NCBI RefSeq assembly: GCF_026651875.1
Contig: NZ_CP104067.1
Location: 5,198,501 to 5,262,500 of the forward strand
From: Alicyclobacillus fastidiosus
Lineage (GTDB): Bacteria > Bacillota > Bacilli > Alicyclobacillales > Alicyclobacillaceae
Reading direction: 5' to 3'
DNA: 64,000 bases
The notes under the pieces were generated by a model. It was not told the DNA's origin. It made no database searches and saw only the letters and a program-made list of their open reading frames with translations. The position numbers and the translations under genes are program-made. Positions within the stretch are counted from its first letter, which is position 1, and each line of letters starts with the position of its first letter. Positions 8,513 to 16,418 of this stretch are shown here, one piece after another.

Positions 8513-8612
8513 GGTTCTGGTGCAAGAATTCAAGAAACTACAATATACAGTGGTGTATCGTAACTGAATACACACTACATGTGGCGTATTCAAATATTTT
8601 TGCATCAGAACC
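8513..8612. mobile_element. 100-bp MITE-like inverted-repeat element with IS6-type ends
   Basis: The left end ggttctggtgcaagaa (8513-8528) and the right end tttttgcatcagaacc (8597-8612) are inverted repeats matching at 14 of 16 positions, and the left end is the same terminal repeat seen at 2060. The 68-bp interior has no coding capacity but contains an imperfect hairpin (gtggtgtat ... atacacactac). It is either a miniature non-autonomous derivative of the IS6-like element or a residue of internal deletion. No 8-bp target duplication is visible on the immediate flanks. Confidence 0.65.
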
Positions 8613-8628
8613 GATCAAATTTATTCCA

Positions 8629-8790
8629 TTATTTCTCCGCCGTGTTCCTCTGCCCAGGAAGGCCCAGTTGGATTTCCTTGATCATCTGTCTGAAACGATT
8701 GTGTTTGAAAGGTAATTCAAGGGAACGCGCTAATCGAATCCGGAGATGATCCGATACCTCATTGGTAATTCGGACATCCGTGAGTGTCAT
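8629..8790 (-). CDS. Small hypothetical protein, 53 residues
   Basis: An unrecognised short frame starting ATG at 8790 (MTLTDVRITNEVSDHLRIRL) and ending KEIQLGLPGQRNTAEK. It is basic and helix-rich and could be a small DNA-binding or antitoxin-like protein, or the tail of a broken gene: its ATG overlaps the stop (TAATG) of a preceding frame that continues into the DUF202 gene region. It lies right beside the MITE-like element. No clear ribosome-binding site is seen, so this could be non-coding. Confidence 0.22.
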   Translation of the reverse strand: MTLTDVRITNEVSDHLRIRLARSLELPFKHNRFRQMIKEIQLGLPGQRNTAEK

Positions 8791-9078
8791 TAGATTATCG
8801 CTGAGCTTAACAAGCTTCCCAGTCGCTCGATCCCACTTTCAGTGTAGACAACGACAACTTTTCCGATGAACCTTCTCAATGACCGTTGAAACGGACTCCA
8901 GTTCGCAGTATTACAACGCACATGTGACTTTCCCTTGCAACCACAAGTACAACCATTCGCGCGCGTCACCTCGCTCACCGTCCTTTCGAGAATTTGACCG
9001 GAATGCCCACTTGAGTCATCTGATGAAATGGAACGTATGGGGTAATTCGCACAATTCCGGGGTAAATCGAGGAGCAGA

Positions 9079-9438
9079 CTAATACGCGTTATAGAGATAC
9101 AGTCCAAAGATCACCGCGATGAGGATCAAGGCGACGGCCAAAAACATGACGATCCACGAAGATGCCCGAAACTCGCCCCGGTTGATGCCAGCACGCTTGC
9201 GCAAATACGCCAAGGTCGCGGAGACAAACGTGAGACAGCCGAGTACCAAACTCGCGTACCCAACTGCCTTGATCAGCACATCCGCCTTGCTACTCGCGAC
9301 ACCGCGCAATTCAAAGTGCAGGCTCGTCGTCACAAAGCCGACGCCCATAATCGCAATTGCGGTGCGGATCCACGCTAGAAAAGTGCGTTCATTGGCCAAA
9401 TGTTGTTGTACGTACTTAGCTTCGTTGTCGTCGCGCAC
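9079..9438 (-). CDS. YidH-like DUF202 membrane protein
   Basis: A 119-residue membrane protein of the DUF202 (YidH) family. The N-terminal family signature is clear: LANERTFLAWIRTAIAIMG, followed by a second helix around VGYASLVLGCLTFVSATL and a third near the C-terminus (WIVMFLAVALILIAVIFGL). Function of the family is unknown. The start is GTG at 9438, with a modest ggcgga site about 10 bases upstream. It marks the return to GC-rich backbone after the IS6-scarred island. No operon partner is evident. Confidence 0.85.
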   Translation of the reverse strand: MRDDNEAKYVQQHLANERTFLAWIRTAIAIMGVGFVTTSLHFELRGVASSKADVLIKAVGYASLVLGCLTFVSATLAYLRKRAGINRGEFRASSWIVMFLAVALILIAVIFGLYLYNAY

Positions 9439-9730
9439 AGGTTACCATCCGCCTTTTCTACAACGCTGCAGCTTAACGCCCGATCCAACACAAATTATCG
9501 AAGTAGGGTCAAATCAGCTTGCACTTTGCGGTTCGAACGGACAAGAATCGCTCCTGTTCGCTCTGCGCCCTCCTGCTCTATCATCGACCGCCTCTTTGTC
9601 GGACATGCATGTCGATCCGCCCCGCCGCAACTGTCGGGTCAATTTGTCACGAAACCGGGGGTCACCTCATAGATCAGACTATTGATCGGATTGGTCGAAC
9701 GAAATTATCGACGAGGAGAAGGTGTGTGCC

Positions 9731-10564
9731 GTGATAATTGCCAGTCGATTTCTCCGCCTGACGACCCCACCCATGAGCGGTCCCGACGTGATTGCCGTGC
9801 AACGGCGACTGACGGTCCTTGGCTTCTACAATGGGTCTTCGGACGGCATTTATGGCCAGGCGACGGCGAACTCAGTGACTGCGTTTCAATCCGCAAACGG
9901 CCTGCAGCCAGACGGGATTGTGGGGCCACATACGTGGGTCGCACTGGGCATCGGGCAAGTCGACTGGGGTGGCGGAAGGTATCATATCGTCGTCGACACA
10001 GAGCGCAATTTCCTGGCGCTTTATACCACGAACGTCCTCACGGCCACGTACCGTGTGGCCACGGGCAAGCCAAGCACCCCGACGCCCATCGGCAACTGGG
10101 TCATCATTGAAAAGGAACCGAACCCAGGCGGCCCTTTTGGGTCGGCGTGGATGCGCCTATCCGTACCAAACGGGGGATATGCCATTCACGGCAACGACGA
10201 TCCGACCTCCATCGGACAATCTGTGAGCCATGGCTGTGTACGACTTGCCAACGCCGACGCGGCCACCGTCTTCGACACCGTGCCGCTGGGCACCCTCGTC
10301 ACGGTGACCGGTCAACTGGCGACGACCAGGTTGCTCTACCGAGGGACGACGCCTGGGAGTGACATCGCCGAAGTACAAGAGATGCTTCGGGTCCTTGGCT
10401 ACTATACCGGACCCACCGACGGAGTCTATGGCACGCTGACACAAGCTGCTGTGCAAGCATTCCAACGGGCCTACCAGTTGACGCCAGATGGAGTCGTGGG
10501 CCCACAGACCATCGTGGCCATTCAGTCTCGATACGACATTGCGCTTGGGGACGTAGAGCCGTAA
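9731..10564 (+). CDS. L,D-transpeptidase with two peptidoglycan-binding domains
   Basis: A 277-residue protein built as peptidoglycan-binding domain 1 (about residues 10-70), YkuD L,D-transpeptidase domain (about 80-195) and a second peptidoglycan-binding domain (about 205-270). The catalytic motif is intact: IHGND with His153 and SHGCVRL with Cys169. The enzyme would form 3-3 cross-links in peptidoglycan or act in spore or envelope remodelling. No signal peptide is visible, as for several YkuD-like spore proteins, so its export route is unclear. I prefer GTG 9731 because gaggagaagg ends 8 bases before it; GTG 9722 is an in-frame alternative overlapping that site. The two binding repeats are similar (VLGFYNGSSDGIYG and VLGYYTGPTDGVYG). 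Confidence 0.88.
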   Translation: MIIASRFLRLTTPPMSGPDVIAVQRRLTVLGFYNGSSDGIYGQATANSVTAFQSANGLQPDGIVGPHTWVALGIGQVDWGGGRYHIVVDTERNFLALYTTNVLTATYRVATGKPSTPTPIGNWVIIEKEPNPGGPFGSAWMRLSVPNGGYAIHGNDDPTSIGQSVSHGCVRLANADAATVFDTVPLGTLVTVTGQLATTRLLYRGTTPGSDIAEVQEMLRVLGYYTGPTDGVYGTLTQAAVQAFQRAYQLTPDGVVGPQTIVAIQSRYDIALGDVEP

Positions 10565-10749
10565 CAGGTGCGGGTATGCCGCGGCATCCCCGTGCGGCTT
10601 CGCGTTGGACAAGTTGCTGCAAGCAGGCGGATGTCCGCTGGTGACTCGAGTGACCGAAAATTTTCCCCACGATCCAGCCGCGAACGGGTAACTTAGGGTG
10701 TAAAATATTTGCTGCGTAAAGTAAAGTGAGACGAACTGGAGGGTGCGAC

Positions 10750-11916
10750 GTGTTCAATAGGCCAACGTACGATTTGCGCGACCCATTTCCTTGGTACGAG
10801 TACATGCGTTCCAATCAGCCGGTGTGGCAGGAGGACAGCGGTGCGTGGCACGTGTTTCGCCACGACGACGTCAAGCGAGTGCTATCCGACCACGAGTCGT
10901 TTTCGTCGCAGCGCGGTACCACAGACGACCCAAGCAACCCTATCAGCGCCAGTCTAATCAGTTCTGATCCGCCCCGTCACCGCCAACTCCGCACACTGGT
11001 GTCGCAGGCATTTACCCCCCGCGCTATCGACGATCTCGCCGGGCGCATCGAACAGATTGCGGCGGATCTCCTCGATGCGTTGCCACAGGGGGATATTGAG
11101 ATCGACATCGTGGAAAGGCTGACGACGCCGTTGCCGGTGATCGTCATCGCCGAATTGTTGGGCGTCCCATCCAGTGAGCGTGCGCGCTTCAAAGAGTGGT
11201 CGGACGCAACTATCTCGGGTTCGAGGCAGCTGGACGCGGGCGAAGAGTTGACGTTCAGCGACGCGCAGCGAGAGATGGTCAAGTACTTTTCGAAGATGAT
11301 TGCAGGGCGCGTAGAGGCACCAAAAGACGACCTCATCAGCGGCCTCGTCGACGCGAAAGTCGACGGCGAGTCGCTGTCGCAAATCGACATCCTCGGATTC
11401 TGCATCCTCCTCCTCGTCGCCGGCAACGAAACCACGACAAACCTTCTATCCAACGCGCTCTACACGTTACATGAGCGGCCGGCGCTGTGGGATGAACTCG
11501 CAGAGGATAAAGGACTCATCCCGCCCTTTATCGAAGAGGTGCTGCGGTTCCGCTCGCCCGTCCAACACATGTATCGCACCTCCAAACACGAGGTGCAGCT
11601 ATCCGGGGTCACCATCCCAGCCGGGAGCCACCTCGTCGCTTGGATTGGGTCCGCCAATCGCGACGAGAAAGTCTATGAAGGCGCCGAGAAATTTCAGATC
11701 CATCGACCTGCGCGCAACATCGCCTTCGGGCACGGCATCCACTACTGCCTTGGGGCACCGCTAGCGCGATTGGAGGCAAAGATTGCGCTGGAGGCGCTGT
11801 TAGCGCGGTATGCGTCTGTGCAGATCCCGTCGCTCGCGGATTGCAAGCCGGTGCCGACCAGACTCGTCTACGGATTCCAGACCATGCCGACGCGACTTGA
11901 GAGCCGCCGCAGATAA
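10750..11916 (+). CDS. Cytochrome P450
   Basis: A 388-residue soluble bacterial P450. The I-helix oxygen-activation motif AGNETT (224-229), the K-helix ExxR (EVLR, 263-266) and the heme loop FGHGIHYCLG with Cys333 as thiolate ligand are all present. Length and lack of a membrane anchor fit class I enzymes that use a ferredoxin partner, but no ferredoxin or reductase gene is adjacent, so the redox partner and substrate are unknown. GTG 10750 is chosen because ggaggg lies 7 bases upstream; the frame extends to GTG 10726 without a ribosome site. The gene stands alone, ending before a strong hairpin at 11944-11975. Confidence 0.93.
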   Translation: MFNRPTYDLRDPFPWYEYMRSNQPVWQEDSGAWHVFRHDDVKRVLSDHESFSSQRGTTDDPSNPISASLISSDPPRHRQLRTLVSQAFTPRAIDDLAGRIEQIAADLLDALPQGDIEIDIVERLTTPLPVIVIAELLGVPSSERARFKEWSDATISGSRQLDAGEELTFSDAQREMVKYFSKMIAGRVEAPKDDLISGLVDAKVDGESLSQIDILGFCILLLVAGNETTTNLLSNALYTLHERPALWDELAEDKGLIPPFIEEVLRFRSPVQHMYRTSKHEVQLSGVTIPAGSHLVAWIGSANRDEKVYEGAEKFQIHRPARNIAFGHGIHYCLGAPLARLEAKIALEALLARYASVQIPSLADCKPVPTRLVYGFQTMPTRLESRRR

Positions 11917-11943
11917 CCCCAGTTACCACAGGCACAAAATATA

Positions 11944-11975
11944 AACCGCCTGAGGCGCAATGCCCTCAGGCGGTT
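11944..11975. terminator. Bidirectional terminator-like hairpin after the P450 gene
   Basis: A perfect 12-bp stem (aaccgcctgagg / cctcaggcggtt) with an 8-base loop. Going rightward there is no T-tract; on the minus strand the stem is followed by tttatatttt. It lies between the P450 gene and the convergent minus-strand genes. Confidence 0.7.
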
Positions 11976-12074
11976 GGTCGTGATGGCGTATTCACCGTAT
12001 GACGGCCACGCGATGTCAATCTGACAGGGTCACAAGACCTCAACACAGCCTATATTGTGGAAGATGATGACCAG

Positions 12075-12368
12075 TCAAAGCGCAATTTCAAATATTCGTT
12101 GATGTCCGTCGGAGCGTTTCTCGACGACGAGAACACCCAACGACTTTCTTTTCACGAATACGGGACAAGTTGCATACACAGATCCCGAGGGTTGAATGGA
12201 GGCTGTCCAGCCGCGCGGCATTCTCGCATCAATGAGTTGGTACAACTTGTCGTCCTGTGCCGTTCCGGTCAACTTCGGCAAGAACCCCTCGGCGTAGGAA
12301 TACCAAATTTCACATACTGCCTGCGAAACTTCGCGCAAGCGCATCGTCTCCGTGATCACTTTATTCAA
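12075..12368 (-). CDS. Hypothetical protein, 97 residues
   Basis: An unrecognised frame downstream of the GGDEF gene on the same strand. I set the start at TTG 12368 because ggggag lies about 9 bases upstream; the frame also opens with ATG at 12440 but without a ribosome site. The product has a helical N-terminal half (VITETMRLREVSQAVCEIWY) and a strand-rich C-terminal half (GWTASIQPSG, VYATCPVFVKR, LGVLVVEKR). No family motif is visible. It could be a real small protein or a decayed gene. Confidence 0.35.
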   Translation of the reverse strand: MNKVITETMRLREVSQAVCEIWYSYAEGFLPKLTGTAQDDKLYQLIDARMPRGWTASIQPSGSVYATCPVFVKRKSLGVLVVEKRSDGHQRIFEIAL

Positions 12369-12596
12369 CCTGCACCGCTCCCCGCTATCAAAATGCCTCT
12401 CTTGGCAACAGCGTGGCCACGATTGCAACGAAAAATACATTCGCAGCTACGAGGAGCGATAGATTCGTGTCACTCCGTGTGCCTGATCAAAACATATGAA
12501 TCATCAGAGCGATATTTGCTTAAATTTTCTTCCACCACGGCGAACCGCATGATGATGAATCAGCGGTTTATTCGGTCCACGCTCGAATGCCATCGG

Positions 12597-13574
12597 CTAA
12601 ACATGCTCGCGGCGCTGTTCGGCATAGCCCTTTCGCGCGTAGAGATGGGCGTCCGCGGCGTCGAGGCACATGGGCCAGTCCATCTCCTCGATCCAGAAGA
12701 CACACCCCACGCACACCTCGTACGGCTTTGCCTGAAACCGGTCTATGACCTCCTGGCGCACCTGTTCAGCCGTCACTCCCGGCGCACTGTACAAGAAGAC
12801 GAACTCGTCGCCGCCAAAGCGGGCGGCGAGGCCGTGCTGCCCAATAGCATCCGACAACGTGCTGGCGATGTCGAGAAGCACGTCGTCCCCTCGCGCGTGT
12901 CCGTATTCATCGTTGATTCGCTTAAAGGAGTTCACGTCGACCACTCCGACGACGATGCCGGCCCCTGATGACTTCGCATCCGCCTGAACGTCCGGCAGAA
13001 AATGCAGCAGCCCACGACGGTTGAAGATCCCCGTAAGCGGATCGCGCCGACTGTAGTCTTCAGCCTTCCGGCGCTCCACGAGCAATTCTACGATGAGCGA
13101 CACCTGTTCAGCACACACAGACAGGACGTCCTCGTCATGGATGACCGACCCTTGGCGGCGCCCAAGCACCATTGCGCCAATCGGAACGCGGTCGACGTCG
13201 AGTACCGGCCAGGCACCAACATGGGCGATGCCGGATCGTTCAAAGTGATGCTGCCAATTGTGTGGCAATGCAAAGATGGGCTCCCACACCCCACTGCATT
13301 CAAACGAAGGGGTTCCTAAACACCACTTGCTCGTTTGAACTAAGCTTTCCAACTGCTCCCGATGACCAGCCATTCCCCAGGACTCATAGACCCGGACGCT
13401 CGTATCGAGCTGTCCGAGGTGGTTGCGCAAAAAGCGCCTCTTATAGATGAATATTCCCGCATCGATGTCGAGGTGATGGCGCAATGCGTATGCGACCCGC
13501 CTAAGAAGGTCGGTACCGCGCACCGCTCGCGACCACGTTCGCGACTCTTGAATGAACTCGGCTAGTCGTTGCAT
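12597..13574 (-). CDS. GAF-GGDEF diguanylate cyclase
   Basis: A 325-residue soluble protein with a GAF-like sensor region (about residues 20-170) and a C-terminal GGDEF domain (about 175-320). The active-site loop RFGGDEF is intact at 252-258, and the helix-start signature DPLTGIFNRRG is present at 178-188, so cyclic-di-GMP synthesis from two GTP is expected. The residues before the loop (QHGLAA) do not give the RxxD inhibitory site, so classical product inhibition may be absent. No membrane segment or phosphoreceiver domain is seen, so activation probably comes from a small ligand or partner through the GAF domain. A 9-bp inverted repeat at 13624-13657 lies upstream of its start. Confidence 0.88.
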   Translation of the reverse strand: MQRLAEFIQESRTWSRAVRGTDLLRRVAYALRHHLDIDAGIFIYKRRFLRNHLGQLDTSVRVYESWGMAGHREQLESLVQTSKWCLGTPSFECSGVWEPIFALPHNWQHHFERSGIAHVGAWPVLDVDRVPIGAMVLGRRQGSVIHDEDVLSVCAEQVSLIVELLVERRKAEDYSRRDPLTGIFNRRGLLHFLPDVQADAKSSGAGIVVGVVDVNSFKRINDEYGHARGDDVLLDIASTLSDAIGQHGLAARFGGDEFVFLYSAPGVTAEQVRQEVIDRFQAKPYEVCVGCVFWIEEMDWPMCLDAADAHLYARKGYAEQRREHV

Positions 13575-13623
13575 GAGCGGTTATGCGCCTCCCTCCACCT
13601 GTCCATTCCTACTATACACAATT

Positions 13624-13657
13624 ACGTAAGATAGTAAATATCAGTATAATCTTACGT
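13624..13657. promoter_or_regulatory. Inverted repeat between the divergent GGDEF and DUF420 genes
   Basis: Perfect 9-bp arms acgtaagat (13624-13632) and atcttacgt (13649-13657) separated by 16 bases, with outer cacaa/ttgtg arms offset by one base. Its position in the divergent intergenic region suggests an operator for one or both genes; the regulator is unknown. A role as an RNA hairpin is less likely because no T-tract follows. Confidence 0.45.
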
Positions 13658-13821
13658 GGGTTGTGAATTTAGAATTTTATAAATGGAGAACATCTGGGGA
13701 ATAAACGGTGAACAAATATGTAACAACGTATGTATAGACTTCGAATTGTAATTTGGAGACCGTGTTTTGCACAATTACATCTGATAAAATTCCTGCTAGT
13801 GAATTGAGAGGCGGTGTACAA

Positions 13822-14280
13822 GTGGATGTCTTCGTATCCTACTTAAATGAAGCCTGCATTATTATCAGTGCAATCTGTTTTGCTATTGGTTGGGTGTATA
13901 TCCGTAAACACCGCGTTCGCATCCATCGTCGCTGGATGCTCACGGGCGTCGTGTTTGCTGCCTTGTTTTTCATTATATATGCGGCCAAGACGTTTTTCAT
14001 CGGTGACACGGAATTTGGTGGACCCAAATCGTTAAATACGTTCTATTATGTCTTTCTGCAAGCTCACTCCGTCCTCGCGACAATCGCTGCCATTTTCGGG
14101 GTGATAACCCTCGTCTATGCCGCGCGCGGACGCTTCTCTCGGCACCGGAAGATCGGTCCTTGGACCGTCGTCATTTGGTTCGTTACGGCGGCGACGGGGC
14201 TCGTCGTCTTCTTGCTGCTCTACGTGGTGTTTACACCCGGCCCGACGGCAAACCTCTGGCACTCGTACCTCGGACATTGA
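13822..14280 (+). CDS. DUF420 membrane protein, CtaM-like
   Basis: A 152-residue integral membrane protein of the DUF420 family with four predicted helices (ACIIISAICFAIGWVYI; MLTGVVFAALFFIIYAA; VLATIAAIFGVITLVYA; VVIWFVTAATGLVVFLLLYV). Conserved histidines (HRRW, QAHSV, near-terminal LWHSYL) fit a heme- or metal-linked role. In Staphylococcus the DUF420 protein CtaM is needed for maturation of the aa3 quinol oxidase QoxABCD, so this gene may support the qox operon at 29-33 kb (inference by homology). GTG 13822 is preferred, with gagaggcgg about 9 bases upstream; the frame is open to TTG 13753. Confidence 0.8.
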   Translation: MDVFVSYLNEACIIISAICFAIGWVYIRKHRVRIHRRWMLTGVVFAALFFIIYAAKTFFIGDTEFGGPKSLNTFYYVFLQAHSVLATIAAIFGVITLVYAARGRFSRHRKIGPWTVVIWFVTAATGLVVFLLLYVVFTPGPTANLWHSYLGH

Positions 14281-14388
14281 GTTTCCAGCGAAGGGGTGTC
14301 TGACTGCGCGGCAACGCTGCGCGTCGGACAACCCCTTTCCTTTCCCACCGCAATATGCTAATGCTGAAATGGACGAGAGGTGATTTAG

Positions 14389-15153
14389 ATGACGAAACGA
14401 GTCGTCATTGTAACTGGCGGTGCACAAGGTATCGGTCTGGGTATCAGTTACGCGTTTGCCCGCACGGGATCAAATGTCATCATCGCCGATGCCGACGAAG
14501 AAGCTGGACGCGAAGCGATGGAGGCGTTTGACGAACGGGGATATACAGGTCGATTTGTGCATACAGACGTCAGTGACGCGCAGCAGGTAAAGGCCCTGAT
14601 TGACGGAGTCGCTCAAAAGGAAGCGCGTATCGACGTCGTCATCAACAACGCCGCGAAGTTTGACGGCGGGCCAATCGAGAGCCTTCCAGTCGAGGCCTGG
14701 GACCGGGTCATCGGCGTCAATTTGCGCGGCCCCTTTCTCATGGCAAAGTATGCCGCACCCTTCTTGCGCCAAGCGTCTCCTGGTGTGATCATCAACATGG
14801 CATCCACCCGCGCGCTGATGTCCGAGGCCAATACAGAGCCGTACTCGGCCTCGAAGGGCGGCATCGTGGCGCTCACCCACGCATTGTCCATCAGCCTGGG
14901 ACCAGACGTTCGCGTGAATGCCATTTCGCCTGGGTGGATTGAAGTTGGCGATTGGAAGAGAGCACGGGACAGAACCATCCCCCACCACCGTCGAGAGGAC
15001 GACGAACAACACCCTGTCGGGCGCGTCGGTGTCCCAGATGACATCGCAAATCTATGTCTATTTCTCGCGTCGAAGGAATCGTCGTTTATCACGGGTCAAA
15101 ACTTCGTCGTGGACGGCGGGATGACGAAGAAAATGATCTACGAACCAGATTAA
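14389..15153 (+). CDS. Short-chain dehydrogenase/reductase (SDR)
   Basis: A 254-residue classical SDR. The nucleotide-binding motif TGGAQGIG (9-16), the NNAA motif (86-89), and the catalytic Ser139, Tyr152 and Lys156 (YSASK) are present, with a C-terminal FITGQNFVVDGG. An Asp at 34 after the second strand (IIADAD) favours NAD over NADP. The substrate is not determinable. It is followed 26 bases later by an iron-dependent alcohol dehydrogenase gene with its own strong ribosome site, so the two probably form an operon handling alcohol/aldehyde or polyol oxidation. Confidence 0.9.
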   Translation: MTKRVVIVTGGAQGIGLGISYAFARTGSNVIIADADEEAGREAMEAFDERGYTGRFVHTDVSDAQQVKALIDGVAQKEARIDVVINNAAKFDGGPIESLPVEAWDRVIGVNLRGPFLMAKYAAPFLRQASPGVIINMASTRALMSEANTEPYSASKGGIVALTHALSISLGPDVRVNAISPGWIEVGDWKRARDRTIPHHRREDDEQHPVGRVGVPDDIANLCLFLASKESSFITGQNFVVDGGMTKKMIYEPD

Positions 15154-15179
15154 TAGCGTTCGAAAGGAGATAAACCCGG

Positions 15180-16349
15180 ATGACGTCCTTTCAATACATG
15201 TGCACGACCCAAATCGATTTTGGTGTGGGCGCGGTCGAGCGCCTGCCCGAGAAACTCCAGGCGGCTGGATTCGGCCGCAGGTTGATGGTCGTCACTGACC
15301 CAGGACTAATCGAGGCGGGAATTGTCGAGAAAGTGGTTCAACCGCTCCATCGGCACGGCTACACCGTCACGCTGTTTGACCAGGTTCAACCGAATCCCCG
15401 CGATGCGGATTGTCTGGCGGGCGCACAACTGCTGCAGTCGCGTTGGTGTGATGCCGTCGTCGCCGTAGGTGGTGGCAGCGCGATGGACACCGCGAAGACG
15501 ATTGCCCTGTTGGCGCGCCACGGCGGCACGCCACAAGCCTACGCCGACGGCAAGCGCGCATATGGCGGGTTGGCGCCCGTTGCGTGCGTTCCAACGACGG
15601 CCGGAACCGGCTCGGAAGTCACCCGAAGCGCCGTCATCACGGAACAGTCAACACACCGCAAGATGACGCTGAAACACGAGTGGCTCCGACCCACCTTAGC
15701 CATTCTCGATCCCGCCCTCACCATCACCGTCCCTCGCCCGATCACGGCGGCCACCGGCGTGGATGCATTGGTTCACGCGATAGAGGGGTACACTTGCAGG
15801 CGAACGCAGCCCATTTCGCAGGCGTTCGGCGCGCAGGCGATGGGGCTCATCGTTCGAGCGCTGCCGAAAGCGTATCGAGACCCGCTCGATTTGGAGGCGA
15901 GGTCTGACATGCTGCTGGGCAGCCTGCTGGCAGGGTTGTGCTTTGGGTCGGCGGACGTCGCGGCCGTGCACTGTCTGGCAGAAGCGCTCGGCGGCTTATA
16001 CGATACGCCGCATGGACTGGCGAACGCAGTGTTCCTGCTCCCGGTTCTCAAGTACAACGCGCAGGAGCACGTGGCATTGCACGCCAATGTCGCGCGCATG
16101 ACGGGGATGGCCTCCGACGGGGACGAGCCAACGACCGCGGTGGAAAAGTTGTTGACCGGTATCGAAGCTTGGTTACAAGAGCTTGAGATCCCGGCGCTGT
16201 CGTCACTGCCGCGCGTGTCCCGAGAGGACAGCGAAAAAATCGTCGAACTGGCGCTCGCCAACAATTCGACAGAGAGTAACGTCCGCACCATCGACGCAAA
16301 CGCCTATCGCACCATTCTCGACGAGACGTTCCGACAGGTCGGACTGTAA
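15180..16349 (+). CDS. Iron-containing alcohol dehydrogenase
   Basis: A 389-residue group III (Fe-ADH) enzyme. The NAD(P)-binding loop GGGSAMDTAK (97-106), PTTAGTGSE (138-146), and the four metal ligands in the usual spacing (Asp195, His199 in DALVHAIEGY; His264; His278 in DTPHGLANAV) are all seen. The full family length is retained. It would interconvert alcohols and aldehydes/ketones using Fe or another divalent metal. The start ATG at 15180 has aaaggaga about 8 bases upstream. It is likely co-transcribed with the upstream SDR. Confidence 0.92.
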   Translation: MTSFQYMCTTQIDFGVGAVERLPEKLQAAGFGRRLMVVTDPGLIEAGIVEKVVQPLHRHGYTVTLFDQVQPNPRDADCLAGAQLLQSRWCDAVVAVGGGSAMDTAKTIALLARHGGTPQAYADGKRAYGGLAPVACVPTTAGTGSEVTRSAVITEQSTHRKMTLKHEWLRPTLAILDPALTITVPRPITAATGVDALVHAIEGYTCRRTQPISQAFGAQAMGLIVRALPKAYRDPLDLEARSDMLLGSLLAGLCFGSADVAAVHCLAEALGGLYDTPHGLANAVFLLPVLKYNAQEHVALHANVARMTGMASDGDEPTTAVEKLLTGIEAWLQELEIPALSSLPRVSREDSEKIVELALANNSTESNVRTIDANAYRTILDETFRQVGL

Positions 16350-16351
16350 AA

Positions 16352-16379
16352 TTGCGGATAGGACGAATTGTGGTATCTT
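16352..16379 (+). promoter_or_regulatory. Sigma-A-type promoter for the epimerase gene
   Basis: A -35 ttgcgg (16352-16357), 16-base spacer and -10 tatctt (16374-16379) lie 40 bases before the epimerase start at 16419, just after the alcohol dehydrogenase stop codon. Match to consensus is moderate. Confidence 0.4.
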
Positions 16380-16418
16380 GAATAGGCATTGACAGTTACT
16401 TGAAAGGGATGTGCTCCT

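Noticed and set aside
8790..9107. A 105-codon minus-strand frame downstream of and overlapping the DUF202 gene.
   Set aside because: It begins inside the DUF202 gene in another frame, has no ribosome site, and has no family motif.
10574..10589. Short palindrome after the first L,D-transpeptidase gene (atgccgcggcat).
   Set aside because: It has no loop and no T-tract, so it is not a terminator; too short to assign as an operator.
12057..12968. A 303-codon plus-strand frame across the GGDEF gene and its downstream neighbour.
   Set aside because: It is antisense to the GGDEF domain and has no ribosome site or recognisable motif.
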